11,904 bases of DNA from Cellvibrionaceae bacterium (GCA_027012915.1 JALUYN010000379.1:1-11904), one strand, 5' to 3'; numbered from the stretch's first letter, positions 1-7,004 are shown. Numbers and translations are program-made. Notes: generated by a model from the sequence alone, not told the origin.

Positions 1-2
1 GG

Positions 3-65
3 GCGATTGAAGGGTTGTGGGCAGCCTGGACCGGGGCAAACCCAACTTTAAAACACCCAAAGTAG
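3..65 (+). CDS. possible C-terminal fragment of an upstream gene
   Basis: Frame 3 is open from the window edge to a TAG at 63-65 and reads AIEGLWAAWTGANPTLKHPK. The composition is protein-like, and a gene here would converge on the response regulator, whose stop lies 35 bases away. No family can be recognised from 20 residues. Frame 1 is also open (to 51), so the call is weak. The rest of 66-99 contains an A6 run (71-76) that reads as T6 on the minus strand after the regulator's stop. Only a very short stem (TCCG/CGGA) precedes it, so I do not call a terminator there. Confidence 0.3.
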   Translation, partial: AIEGLWAAWTGANPTLKHPK

Positions 66-99
66 TAATTAAAAAACTATCCGCTCGGAGGGCGTAGTA

Positions 100-780
100 T
101 CAGCCTGCCTGGTTTTTGCGGAACTCTTCTAAACTGACGCTGGGATTAACTGCCATCTGACTCAATGCTACCGCTGCCTGAGTGCGTGAGTGCACACCAA
201 GCTTGCGAAAGATCTCCGTCATATGCGCTTTGATAGTCGCCTCGGTGACATTTAACTCATAGGCAATCTGCTTATTGAGCAATCCCTGGCTGACCATGGT
301 GGCCACGCGAAACTGCTGGGGCGTAAGATTGGCCAGGGCGTCAGCGACATTGAGTTCTTCTTCGGTGGCTACCGTATCCGGAGTGCCTTCAGGAAGCCAA
401 AGTTCACCGTTTAGAACCGTGGTGAGCGCCTCTGCCATATCTTCAAGTGGCGCACTCTTGGGAAGGAAGCCGCTGGCCCCATGGTCGACAGCGCGACGCA
501 TAATCTCCGGTTCTTCGTGGGCTGAGACAATCATCACTGGAATGTGCGGGTATTGGGCGATGAGAAATACCAGAGCACTAAAACCCTCGGCGCCTGGCAT
601 GTGTAGGTCGAGTAGAATCAGGTTGATATCGCGGGTGCTTTCGAGTTTTTCTTGCAGAGAGGCAAAATCCTCGGCTTCCACCAAATTCGGTTGGTCGAAT
701 TGATTTTCCAATGTGCCCTTCAGGGCGACCCGAAACAACGGGTGGTCATCGGCGATAACAATGGTGGGGTTTGCGACCAT
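100..780 (-). CDS. crbR: LuxR/NarL-type response regulator, CrbR/ErdR-like
   Basis: This is a 226-residue DNA-binding response regulator. The receiver domain (about 5-122) has the acidic pair D11/D12, phospho-acceptor D58 in LLDLHMPG, switch residue S86 and conserved K108. A LuxR-type helix-turn-helix follows at about 152-208, with LTPQQFRV, GLLNKQIAYELNV and KAHMTEIFRKLGVHSRTQ. These match my recollection of Pseudomonas ErdR and Vibrio/Pseudomonas CrbR. In those systems a hybrid kinase with a sodium:solute symporter-like sensor (CrbS/MxtR) phosphorylates the regulator, which activates acs and acetate growth. The position directly downstream of acs supports this. A strong terminator (882-918) separates the two genes, so the regulator should have its own promoter in 781-880. 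GGAG lies about 9 nt before the ATG. No kinase gene is visible. The family is certain; the CrbR assignment is likely. Confidence 0.85.
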   Translation of the reverse strand: MVANPTIVIADDHPLFRVALKGTLENQFDQPNLVEAEDFASLQEKLESTRDINLILLDLHMPGAEGFSALVFLIAQYPHIPVMIVSAHEEPEIMRRAVDHGASGFLPKSAPLEDMAEALTTVLNGELWLPEGTPDTVATEEELNVADALANLTPQQFRVATMVSQGLLNKQIAYELNVTEATIKAHMTEIFRKLGVHSRTQAAVALSQMAVNPSVSLEEFRKNQAG

Positions 781-881
781 GCTGCGCTCCGGTCAAATAA
801 TTATTATTAGTGTCTGTTAGCCCTCTTTAAACATTACAGCCTATTAACGCTGCAAATCAAGTTGGGCTTTATTATCTGGTT

Positions 882-918
882 AAAAAGGGGAGCGGGTTGG
901 CAGTGCCAACCCGCTCCC
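882..918 (-). terminator. Rho-independent terminator of acs
   Basis: A perfect 14-bp GC-rich stem (888-901 with 905-918) has a 3-nt loop. Read on the minus strand it is followed by CTTTTT (886-882 as T). It lies 38 bases beyond the acs stop, in the right orientation to end the acs transcript before the regulator gene. Confidence 0.9.
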
Positions 919-955
919 AAGGGTCAATCCCAAGGGGGGATTTCAACTGTCGCCG

Positions 956-2914
956 TCAGGAGTTACTGGTTCCTGGGGCTAAGTGCTCTTTGATGAGATC
1001 TTCCACCACAGCGGGGTCTGCGAGGGTGGATGTATCTCCGAGTTCGTCAAATTCATCTGCGGCTATTTTTCTTAGAATGCGGCGCATGATTTTCCCCGAG
1101 CGGGTTTTTGGCAGCCCCGGCGCCCACTGGATAGCATCCGGAGTGGCGATGGGGCCGATTTCTTGTCTCACCCAGTCGATAAGTTCTTTTTTAATCTTTT
1201 CTGTCGCAAGAGTGTCCCGATTGAGCGTTACATAAACATAAATGCCCTGGCCTTTGATTGGGTGCGGGTAGCCGATAACCGCAGCTTCTGCCACGACTTC
1301 GTGGGCAACCAGAGCGCTTTCGATTTCCGCAGTGCCCAGCCGGTGTCCGGAGATATTCAGTACATCGTCAACGCGCCCGGTGATCCAGTAATCCCCGTCT
1401 TCGTCGCGTCGGGCTCCGTCACCGGTAAAGTAGCTGCCTGGGAATGTGGAAAAGTAGGTGTCGATAAATCGCTGGTGGTCGCCAAAGACCGTGCGCATTT
1501 GGCCTGGCCAGCTGTCTTTAATAATTAAATTGCCGCTGGCAGCTCCCTGCAGTTCGTTGCCTTGTTCATCTACCAGAGCCGGCTGTACTCCGAAGAATGG
1601 ACGATTGGCTGAACCGGGTTTCAGGGAGGTGGCGCCTGGCAGCGGCGTGATCATCATGCCTCCGGTTTCTGTTTGCCACCACGTGTCTACCACTGGACAT
1701 TGGCTGCGGCCGTAAGTGCGGTGGTACCAGCGCCAGGCCTCCGGATTGATTGGCTCGCCGACAGAGCCCAGCAGCTGCAAACTGTTCAGATTGCAATGCT
1801 CTACAGCTTTGTCTCCGTCTGCCATGAGAGCGCGAATCATGGTGGGAGCCATATACAGGCTGTTGACCTGATGCTTATCGATGATGCGACCTACGCGACC
1901 CACATCCGGGTAACTGGGAAGACCTTCGTACATGACCAGGGTTGCGCCATTGCATAATGGCCCATAGACGATATAAGAATGCCCGGTAATCCACCCAACA
2001 TCTGCTGCACACCAGTAGATATCGCCGGGACGGTAGTTAAAAACGATCTCGTGAGTAAGTGATGCATACACCAGATAACCGCCGCTGGTATGGACCACGC
2101 CTTTGGGTTTTCCAGTGGATCCGGAAGTGTAGAGAATAAATAGTGGATCTTCGGCGCTCATTTCCGCAGCTTCACATTCGTCACTCTCCGCCCAGGTCAG
2201 CTCGTGATAATCGATATCGCGCGCGTGGGCACTGTTTTTATCCAGGTCCAATACCACCACATAGTTGACATGCGCCGGGTTGTCACTCTGGCCAATGGCC
2301 TTGTCGATGTTCTCCTTAAGAGGGATGGTCTTTCCGGATCTGACCGCGGATGTGGCCGTAATGACTACAGTGGATTGTGCATCGTTGATGCGGCCAGCTA
2401 ACGCATCCGGGGAGAAACCACCAAAAACCACTGAGTGAATGGCACCAATGCGGGCACAGGCGAGCATGGTGATTACGGTCTCGGGAATCATAGGCATGTA
2501 TATAGTGACTACGTCACCACGTTTGATGCCAAGGCTCAGTAAGCCATTTGCCAGTCGGTTTACTTCTCCGGAGAGTTCGCTGTAGGTGATGTATCTCGTT
2601 TCCTGAGCTTCGTCCTCAGGTTCCCAGATGATGGCATTGTCGTTGCCGCGCAAAACGGCGTGGCGATCGAGACAACTTTCAGTGACATTGAGAGTGCCGT
2701 CCTCAAACCATTTGATGTGCAAATCGTCTTTATCAAACGATGTGTTTTTTACTTTTGTGAATGGTTTTTTCCAGACGATGCGCTGTGCCTGAGCTGCCCA
2801 AAACGCATCAGGATCAGAAATAGACTGTTGATACATCGCTCGGTACTGCGCTTGTGAGACCAGCGCGGACTGCTGCATGGTATCGCTCGCCGGGTAGACG
2901 GCTGGGTCGGGCAT
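956..2914 (-). CDS. acs: acetyl-CoA synthetase (AMP-forming)
   Basis: This cytoplasmic enzyme activates acetate with ATP to acetyl-adenylate and then to acetyl-CoA. At 652 residues it has the usual Acs length. Visible motifs are the N-terminal AcsA-type segment, the P-loop [11 protein letters not shown] (262-272), TWWQTETGG (411-419, with W413 in the acetate pocket), YFTGDG with D499, ITGR with R514, and the C-terminal [12 protein letters not shown]608 in that last motif matches Salmonella K609, the catalytic lysine silenced by acetylation (Pat/CobB). All these positions sit one residue below the Salmonella numbering, which supports an intact gene. The start at 2914 is preceded by a modest AGAGAG ribosome site. 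The gene is divergent from the porin, and its promoter region contains a TTAGAC..GGTCTA palindrome. The neighbouring CrbR-like regulator probably activates it. Confidence 0.97.
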   Translation of the reverse strand: MPDPAVYPASDTMQQSALVSQAQYRAMYQQSISDPDAFWAAQAQRIVWKKPFTKVKNTSFDKDDLHIKWFEDGTLNVTESCLDRHAVLRGNDNAIIWEPEDEAQETRYITYSELSGEVNRLANGLLSLGIKRGDVVTIYMPMIPETVITMLACARIGAIHSVVFGGFSPDALAGRINDAQSTVVITATSAVRSGKTIPLKENIDKAIGQSDNPAHVNYVVVLDLDKNSAHARDIDYHELTWAESDECEAAEMSAEDPLFILYTSGSTGKPKGVVHTSGGYLVYASLTHEIVFNYRPGDIYWCAADVGWITGHSYIVYGPLCNGATLVMYEGLPSYPDVGRVGRIIDKHQVNSLYMAPTMIRALMADGDKAVEHCNLNSLQLLGSVGEPINPEAWRWYHRTYGRSQCPVVDTWWQTETGGMMITPLPGATSLKPGSANRPFFGVQPALVDEQGNELQGAASGNLIIKDSWPGQMRTVFGDHQRFIDTYFSTFPGSYFTGDGARRDEDGDYWITGRVDDVLNISGHRLGTAEIESALVAHEVVAEAAVIGYPHPIKGQGIYVYVTLNRDTLATEKIKKELIDWVRQEIGPIATPDAIQWAPGLPKTRSGKIMRRILRKIAADEFDELGDTSTLADPAVVEDLIKEHLAPGTSNS

Positions 2915-2948
2915 AACAACGACTCTCTAGCGAGAAAGGTTTCTTATT

Positions 2949-2954
2949 CGTATA
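2949..2954 (-). promoter_or_regulatory. candidate -10 box of acs
   Basis: The minus strand reads TATACG here, 35 bases before the acs start codon. No good -35 is present at 16-18 bp, as expected for an activator-dependent promoter. With this box, transcription would start near 2942 and the palindrome at 2999-3014 would be centred at about -64.5, a normal class I activator position. This was picked by eye and is unverified. Confidence 0.3.
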
Positions 2955-2998
2955 GGTATTGTGGCTGGAATTTTTGATCAAGCTTGCAGGGGGTGCCA

Positions 2999-3014
2999 TT
3001 AGACAATGGTCTAT
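2999..3014. promoter_or_regulatory. palindromic operator candidate, copy 1
   Basis: TTAGACAATGGTCTAT matches the shared 16-bp palindrome TTAGACCATGGTCTAA at 14 of 16 positions. It is the copy nearest acs. A symmetrical site of this size suits a dimeric LuxR-type activator. The CrbR-like regulator encoded next door is the obvious candidate, but binding is inferred. Confidence 0.55.
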
Positions 3015-3060
3015 CGATGGCTATCACCACTCTTAATTCAGTCAAAAAGGGAAAAGTTCC

Positions 3061-3076
3061 TTAGACCTTGGTCGTA
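3061..3076. promoter_or_regulatory. palindromic operator candidate, copy 2
   Basis: TTAGACCTTGGTCGTA matches the shared palindrome at 13 of 16 positions, with the core GACC..GGTC intact. Its centre is 62 bp from copy 1, close to six helical turns, and 17 bp from copy 3. Confidence 0.5.
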
Positions 3077-3077
3077 A

Positions 3078-3093
3078 TTAGACCAAGGGCTAA
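3078..3093. promoter_or_regulatory. palindromic operator candidate, copy 3
   Basis: TTAGACCAAGGGCTAA matches the shared palindrome at 14 of 16 positions. It lies nearest the porin, with its centre 31.5 bp before a TATTAA box. That would place it at about -43.5, where an activator contacts RNA polymerase directly. Confidence 0.5.
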
Positions 3094-3116
3094 TACCTCG
3101 GTTTGCCGGTGCTGAG

Positions 3117-3122
3117 TATTAA
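3117..3122 (+). promoter_or_regulatory. candidate -10 box of the porin gene
   Basis: TATTAA lies 74 bases before the porin ATG and downstream of palindrome copies 2 and 3. No convincing -35 is present, again consistent with an activated promoter. A start near 3129 would leave a 5' leader of about 67 nt. Low certainty. Confidence 0.25.
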
Positions 3123-3195
3123 TGGTAGGGCGTGTTTTTCTTACACCACAACCTTACTCGGAATAACGAAATAAATTGGAGAGCTGGGGAATAAT

Positions 3196-4464
3196 ATGAA
3201 AACTCAAATAATGAAAAAACCTTTGGTCGCTGCTGTAGCTGCTTGCATGCTCGGTTCAGTTGCGCTGCCTGCCGTTGCGGCAGACGACGCAATGATGAAG
3301 CGCATGGAAATGCTGGAGCGTGAACTGAAAGCCCTGAAAACACAGATGGCTGCTACAGCTAAGGCTGCGCCGGCATCTGCTGCTGCGCCCACTGTTAAAG
3401 TTAAGAATGGTGGCTCACTGACTTTTGGTGGTTATCTGAAAGCTGATTATCGTAATGTTGATGGTGATATCAATTATCAGGATTACTGGCGCGGAAATGA
3501 TGCCGGTGGTACTGATGATACTAAACACACCAAATTCAATGCTAAAGAATCTCGCCTGAACATGAAGTATCAGAAAGGCGATGTAACTGGTTACGTAGAA
3601 ATTGATTTCTACGGTGGTGATGGCAATGAGGTGGCTACTAACTCGGCTAATCCTCGTCTCCGTCACGCTTTCATCAAAACTGGAAACTGGATGGTTGGTC
3701 AGTACTGGACTAACTTTTCGCAGCTGAAAGCGTTTCCTGAGGCGCTGGATTTTGGTGGCCCAATTGTAGCTGAAGTATTTGTGCGCCAGCCTCAGATTCG
3801 TTATACCAATGGTAACTTTGCAATCTCCTTGGAGAATCCGGAAACATGGGGCGATGGCGACTTTGATTCCAGTGCTAACGGTGGTGGTAACAACGGAGCG
3901 GATCTTGACGAGGATACTCCGGATCTGACCGCAACTTACAAGTTCAATGGTGACTGGGGTGAGGTGCAGGTGGGTGCGCTGGTTCGCAAGGTTGACCAGG
4001 GCGAAGAAAATGAAACCGCACTGGCCTTTAACGTAGGTGGTCGTATTAACGTCGGCGAGCGTGATGATCTGCGTTTCCAGGTTAACGTCGGCGAGTCCGG
4101 TCGTTATGTTGGCGCAGGCATGTTCCAGGATATCGAAACCGACCCTGAAGATGGTGATATTGAGCTGGAAGAAACGACCGCGTATAGCATTGCTTACCGT
4201 CACTTCTGGAACAACGATTGGCGTTCAACCGTTTACTACGGTGCAGCTGAATCTGAGCTTCTTGAGCAGGAGCGTAGTCACTGGGGTGTTAACCTGATTC
4301 GTCAGTTGAGCCCGGGCCTGACTGTTGGTGTTGAGTATGGTCAGTACGACATCGATGATGAGTACACCAGCGATGGTACAACTGCTGCTTACAGCAGCGG
4401 TGCTGGTACTCCAACGAATGGTGATGCGAGCTACCTGCAAATGTCCTGGAAATACGCTCTGTAA
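3196..4464 (+). CDS. outer-membrane porin, DcaP-like
   Basis: The 422-residue protein begins with a signal peptide: basic MKTQIMKK, a hydrophobic stretch, then AVAA at 26-29 as the cleavage region. A short helical segment follows (about 31-55, MMKRMEMLERELKALKTQM), typical of the N-terminal coiled coil of trimeric DcaP-type porins, then an Ala-rich linker. From about 74 the protein is a run of alternating amphipathic strands with acidic, glycine-rich loops (for example 215-235), as expected for a beta-barrel. It ends in WKYAL rather than the more common terminal Phe. The first ATG is chosen because GGGGA lies 5 nt upstream; the second, at 3211, lacks a ribosome site. Linked to acs and a carboxylate-type symporter, it probably admits small organic acids to the periplasm. 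Family fairly sure; substrate unknown. Confidence 0.85.
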   Translation: MKTQIMKKPLVAAVAACMLGSVALPAVAADDAMMKRMEMLERELKALKTQMAATAKAAPASAAAPTVKVKNGGSLTFGGYLKADYRNVDGDINYQDYWRGNDAGGTDDTKHTKFNAKESRLNMKYQKGDVTGYVEIDFYGGDGNEVATNSANPRLRHAFIKTGNWMVGQYWTNFSQLKAFPEALDFGGPIVAEVFVRQPQIRYTNGNFAISLENPETWGDGDFDSSANGGGNNGADLDEDTPDLTATYKFNGDWGEVQVGALVRKVDQGEENETALAFNVGGRINVGERDDLRFQVNVGESGRYVGAGMFQDIETDPEDGDIELEETTAYSIAYRHFWNNDWRSTVYYGAAESELLEQERSHWGVNLIRQLSPGLTVGVEYGQYDIDDEYTSDGTTAAYSSGAGTPTNGDASYLQMSWKYAL

Positions 4465-4521
4465 TTTCAGGTTTTATAACCGTAAAGCGGCGGGGCTAAC
4501 ATCTATGTTTAGTTCCCGCTT

Positions 4522-4537
4522 CTAGACCAACGTCCAA
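4522..4537. promoter_or_regulatory. palindromic operator candidate, copy 4 (diverged)
   Basis: CTAGACCAACGTCCAA matches the palindrome seen upstream of acs and the porin at 12 of 16 positions, with the left half-site TAGACCA intact. It lies between the porin and the DUF4212-symporter operon. Its centre is 31.5 bp before GAGAAT (4561-4566), a possible -10. It overlaps a hairpin, so part of the symmetry may instead serve that structure. Confidence 0.3.
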
Positions 4538-4555
4538 TAGTCCCCGGGCGTTGGT
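4526..4555 (+). terminator. hairpin after the porin, possible terminator or attenuator
   Basis: A 10-bp stem (ACCAACGTCC with GGGCGTTGGT, one G-U pair) encloses a 10-nt loop. It is followed by TTGTTG instead of a clean T-run, so termination may be partial. It would separate porin expression from the downstream symporter genes or let some transcription through. Confidence 0.5.
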
Positions 4556-4606
4556 TTGTTGAGAATGACGATGTAATCATAAAAACAACTATTGAGGAAT
4601 TGCATT

Positions 4607-4873
4607 ATGGCTTTTAAATCCGAAGCAGATGCACAGGCCTACTGGAAGGAGAATCTCAGCTTGATGGTTAAGTTGATGGTGATCTGGTTTGTAGTGTCCT
4701 TTGGCTGCGGCATCTTGTTAGTCGATGTGTTAAACACCATTCAACTGGGTGGTTACAAGTTGGGCTTCTGGTTTGCTCAGCAAGGTTCCATTTATACCTT
4801 TGTGGCTCTGATTTTTTACTACACAAAGAAAATGGGTGACTTGGATCGTAAATACGGCGTTGACGACGAATAA
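4607..4873 (+). CDS. DUF4212 small subunit of sodium:solute symporter
   Basis: This 88-residue inner-membrane protein has YWKENL near the N-terminus, then two transmembrane segments (about 20-42 and 53-73) separated by a short loop, and a charged tail ending in DDE. This is the DUF4212 pattern of the small partner always found next to VC_2705-type symporters. The reading frame could extend to a TTG at 4592. The ATG at 4607 is preferred because GAGGAA (4594-4599) sits 7 nt before it and MAFKSEADAQAYW is the family-like start. The symporter gene begins 10 nt after its stop, so the two are co-transcribed and probably form one complex. Confidence 0.9.
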   Translation: MAFKSEADAQAYWKENLSLMVKLMVIWFVVSFGCGILLVDVLNTIQLGGYKLGFWFAQQGSIYTFVALIFYYTKKMGDLDRKYGVDDE

Positions 4874-4883
4874 GGAGTAGATC

Positions 4884-6614
4884 ATGGATTTGAAGACAAT
4901 GACCTACATCGTCGTAGGTCTCACATTTGCACTGTACCTCGGTATCGCCTTCTGGGCGCGTGCCGGTTCCACTAAAGAGTTCTATGTTGCCGGCGGCGGT
5001 GTAAACCCCGTAGCCAATGGTATGGCAACTGCGGCTGACTGGATGTCCGCGGCCTCTTTCATCTCTATGGCTGGTCTGATTGCCTTTATGGGTTACGGTG
5101 GTTCTGTATTCCTGATGGGCTGGACCGGTGGTTACGTAATTCTGGCTATGTTGCTGGCGCCTTACTTGCGTAAGCATGGTAAGTTCACCGTGCCCGAGTT
5201 TATCGGTGACCGTTTTTACTCCAGTGGCGCTCGCATCGTTGCGGTAGTGTGCTTGATTATCTGCTCGACTACTTACGTAATTGGTCAGATGAAAGGTGTG
5301 GGCGTAGCCTTCTCTCGCTTCCTGGAAGTTAGCTACGAAGCCGGTCTGCTGGTAGGTATGGTTATCGTATTCTTCTACGCCGTAATGGGTGGTATGAAGG
5401 GTATTACCTATACTCAGATTGCGCAGTATGTCGTACTGATTTTCGCTTACACCATTCCAGCGATCTTTATCTCTCTGAACTTGACTGGTAACCCTCTGCC
5501 GCAACTTGGCCTGGGTAGCACCATGGTGGGGACAGAAGTATATCTGTTGGATCGTCTTGATCAGGTAGTAACGGAATTGGGCTTTGCTGAATACACCACG
5601 CAGGTGCGTTTGAGCACGACCAATATGTTCGCCTATACTCTGTCGCTGATGATTGGTACTGCTGGTCTGCCTCACGTAATTATTCGCTTCTTTACTGTAC
5701 CTAAAGTAAAAGATGCGCGTTCTTCCGCGGGTTGGGCTCTGGTATTCATCGCTATCCTGTACACCACCGCTCCTGCTGTTGCTGGTATGGCCCGTCTGAA
5801 CCTGATGGACACCATTGAGCCGGCGAAAGGTGAGCACCTGGCGTACGACGAGCGTCCACAGTGGTTCAAAAACTGGGAAAAAACCGGTCTGCTGAAGTTT
5901 GAAGACAAAAATGGCGACGGTAAAATCCAGTACACCTCTGATAAAGCAACCAACGAAATGGTTAAAGTCGACCGTGACATCATGGTTCTGGCTAACCCTG
6001 AAATCGCCAAGCTGCCCAACTGGGTAATTGCTCTGGTGGCTGCGGGTGGTTTGGCTGCGGCACTGTCTACTGCAGCGGGTCTGCTGCTGGCAATTTCGTC
6101 TGCGGTATCGCACGATCTCTTGAAAGGTGTAATTGCGCCGGACATCGATGAGAAGCAAGAACTGTTGGCCTCTCGAATTGCCATGGCGGTTGCTATCTGT
6201 GGTGCGGGTTATCTGGGTTACAACCCACCTGACTTTGCTGCGGGTACTGTGGCACTGGCCTTCGGTCTGGCTGCTTCCTCTATCTTCCCTGCGCTGATGA
6301 TGGGTATCTTCTCCAAGCGTGTTAACAAGGAAGGTGCGGTAGCCGGTATGATCGCAGGTATCGTGGTTACCCTGCTGTATGTATTCCAGCACAAAGGCAT
6401 CATGTTTATCGCAAGCACTGCGTACCTGGGTGACATGTCTCCAAACTGGTTCCTTGGTATCGAGCCTAATGCCTTCGGTGCAGTGGGTGCGATCGTGAAC
6501 TTCGCAGTTGCTTATGTGGTATCTGGTATGACTCAAGAGCCACCAGAAGACATTCAGCATCTGGTAGAGAACATGCGTGTACCTACCGGTGTTGAAGCGG
6601 CTCACGACCACTAA
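4884..6614 (+). CDS. sodium:solute symporter, VC_2705 subfamily (carboxylate-type)
   Basis: A 576-residue inner-membrane protein of the SSS family with about 13 hydrophobic segments. It shows the N-terminal KEFYVAGGGVNPVANGMATAAD region and GLPHVIIRFFT (261-271), the SSS signature. The segment AAALSTAAGLLLAISS (391-406) has S395/T396 where the family binds Na+. The subfamily is related to the acetate permease ActP and is usually annotated as an acetate/lactate/pyruvate-type carrier; the substrate is not certain. A hydrophilic insert of about 70 residues (308-378) interrupts the membrane core. It contains an EF-hand-like loop, DKNGDGKIQYTS (341-352). AAGGAG lies 6 nt before the ATG. The preceding DUF4212 gene is its partner. 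Downstream are a structured 3' region and terminator, so the later operon probably has its own promoter. Confidence 0.93.
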   Translation: MDLKTMTYIVVGLTFALYLGIAFWARAGSTKEFYVAGGGVNPVANGMATAADWMSAASFISMAGLIAFMGYGGSVFLMGWTGGYVILAMLLAPYLRKHGKFTVPEFIGDRFYSSGARIVAVVCLIICSTTYVIGQMKGVGVAFSRFLEVSYEAGLLVGMVIVFFYAVMGGMKGITYTQIAQYVVLIFAYTIPAIFISLNLTGNPLPQLGLGSTMVGTEVYLLDRLDQVVTELGFAEYTTQVRLSTTNMFAYTLSLMIGTAGLPHVIIRFFTVPKVKDARSSAGWALVFIAILYTTAPAVAGMARLNLMDTIEPAKGEHLAYDERPQWFKNWEKTGLLKFEDKNGDGKIQYTSDKATNEMVKVDRDIMVLANPEIAKLPNWVIALVAAGGLAAALSTAAGLLLAISSAVSHDLLKGVIAPDIDEKQELLASRIAMAVAICGAGYLGYNPPDFAAGTVALAFGLAASSIFPALMMGIFSKRVNKEGAVAGMIAGIVVTLLYVFQHKGIMFIASTAYLGDMSPNWFLGIEPNAFGAVGAIVNFAVAYVVSGMTQEPPEDIQHLVENMRVPTGVEAAHDH

Positions 6615-6626
6615 ACACTGAGATTT

Positions 6627-6750
6627 GGCTCCGCAAGGAGCCTCAAACCACAGGGTTCGGGTAAGCGTAATTCGAAGCAAAAAAAAGAATGACGACCCGG
6701 CAAGGTCTTCTGGTAACAGGTTACGCTTAATCCTGAATGTTTGAGGCTCC
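6627..6750 (+). repeat. nested inverted repeats in the symporter 3' region
   Basis: A hairpin GGCTCC-GCAA-GGAGCC (6627-6642) has a GNRA-type loop. Its right arm and flank, GGAGCCTCAAA (6637-6647), are perfectly complementary to TTTGAGGCTCC (6740-6750), 92 nt away. Inside lies a second perfect pair, AAGCGTAA (6664-6671) with TTACGCTT (6721-6728, positions approximate by a base), plus small stems such as GTAAC-AG-GTTAC. The right arm is also the left side of the terminator. The arm at 6637-6647 can therefore pair locally or with 6740-6750, which would disrupt the terminator stem. It could be a 3'-UTR RNA, a regulated terminator or a miniature repeat. Confidence 0.65.
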
Positions 6751-6767
6751 CTTTGGGAGCCTTTTTT
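6743..6767 (+). terminator. Rho-independent terminator of the symporter operon
   Basis: AGGCTCCC and GGGAGCCT pair around a 3-nt loop (6752-6754) and are followed by T6 (6762-6767). This is a textbook terminator 129 bases beyond the symporter stop. Confidence 0.92.
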
Positions 6768-6769
6768 AT

Positions 6770-6869
6770 GTACAGGATGTACGGTATGCCGCGGGCGCAT
6801 GGATGCGCAGGAGCGGCGTCTCGCAGGATGGCAAGATAAAGGAAGTATCTGCCGTGAGCGGCATCTTCC
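6770..6869. repeat. array of small hairpins with GGAT-type loops
   Basis: Several short dyads follow one another: GTAC-AGGAT-GTAC (6770-6782), GCGC-ATGGAT-GCGC (6795-6808), and an imperfect one around CGCAGGATGGC (near 6812-6824). The last is GGAAG..TGCCG-TGAG-CGGCA.CTTCC (6841-6869). Three share an AGGAT or ATGGAT loop, and this pattern resembles intergenic repeats I recall from other gammaproteobacteria. There is no open reading frame with a ribosome site here. Confidence 0.45.
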
Positions 6870-6940
6870 AGTCAGAAATCAAACACAAATAAAACATCAA
6901 AACCGATCAAAGCACTGAATTTTCTATCACAAATTTTTTC

Positions 6941-6969
6941 GAAAGACTGTTGCTCCAAAACAATCTTTC
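6941..6969. promoter_or_regulatory. imperfect dyad upstream of the 164-aa protein gene
   Basis: GAAAGA-C-TGTT (6941-6951) mirrors AACA-A-TCTTTC (6959-6969) around a 7-nt centre, with one mismatch. It lies in AT-rich sequence 30-58 bp before a possible -10 box, an ordinary place for a regulator site. No regulator can be named. Confidence 0.3.
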
Positions 6970-6998
6970 CAAGTAATTTTCTAGTAAAGTAAATTCCG

Positions 6999-7004
6999 TA
7001 TAAC
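6999..7004 (+). promoter_or_regulatory. candidate -10 box for the three-gene operon at 7037
   Basis: TATAAC lies 33 bases before the ATG at 7037, within very AT-rich DNA. The -35 is poor (ATTTTC at 17 bp). A promoter is needed in this region because a strong terminator lies upstream at 6743-6767. Confidence 0.35.

Noticed and set aside
3211..3213. Alternative porin start at the second Met (MKKPLV)
   Set aside because: No ribosome site precedes it, while GGGGA is well placed for the first ATG. The signal peptide works with either start.
3415..4203. Minus-strand open frame of 262 codons inside the porin gene
   Set aside because: It lies opposite a recognisable porin, has no ribosome site and has no recognisable domain. 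It is a shadow of the sense codons.
4592..4606. TTG start extending the DUF4212 protein by five residues
   Set aside because: It overlaps the ribosome-binding site GAGGAA (4594-4599) that serves the ATG at 4607, and the family-like N-terminus starts at that ATG.
6652..6672. T-loop-like GGTTCG sequence suggesting a tRNA
   Set aside because: No acceptor, anticodon or D-arm can be built around it. The surrounding complementarity is explained by the nested inverted repeats.
4668..6800. Very long minus-strand open frame (710 codons) opposite the symporter
   Set aside because: The plus strand encodes a clear SSS protein. The antisense product is rich in His, Arg and Gln with no membrane or domain pattern, and the frame is open because of codon bias in the sense gene.
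6627..6869. CRISPR array suggested by several short repeats
   Set aside because: There are no equal-length direct repeats with regular unique spacers, and no cas genes. The repeats are inverted and variable.
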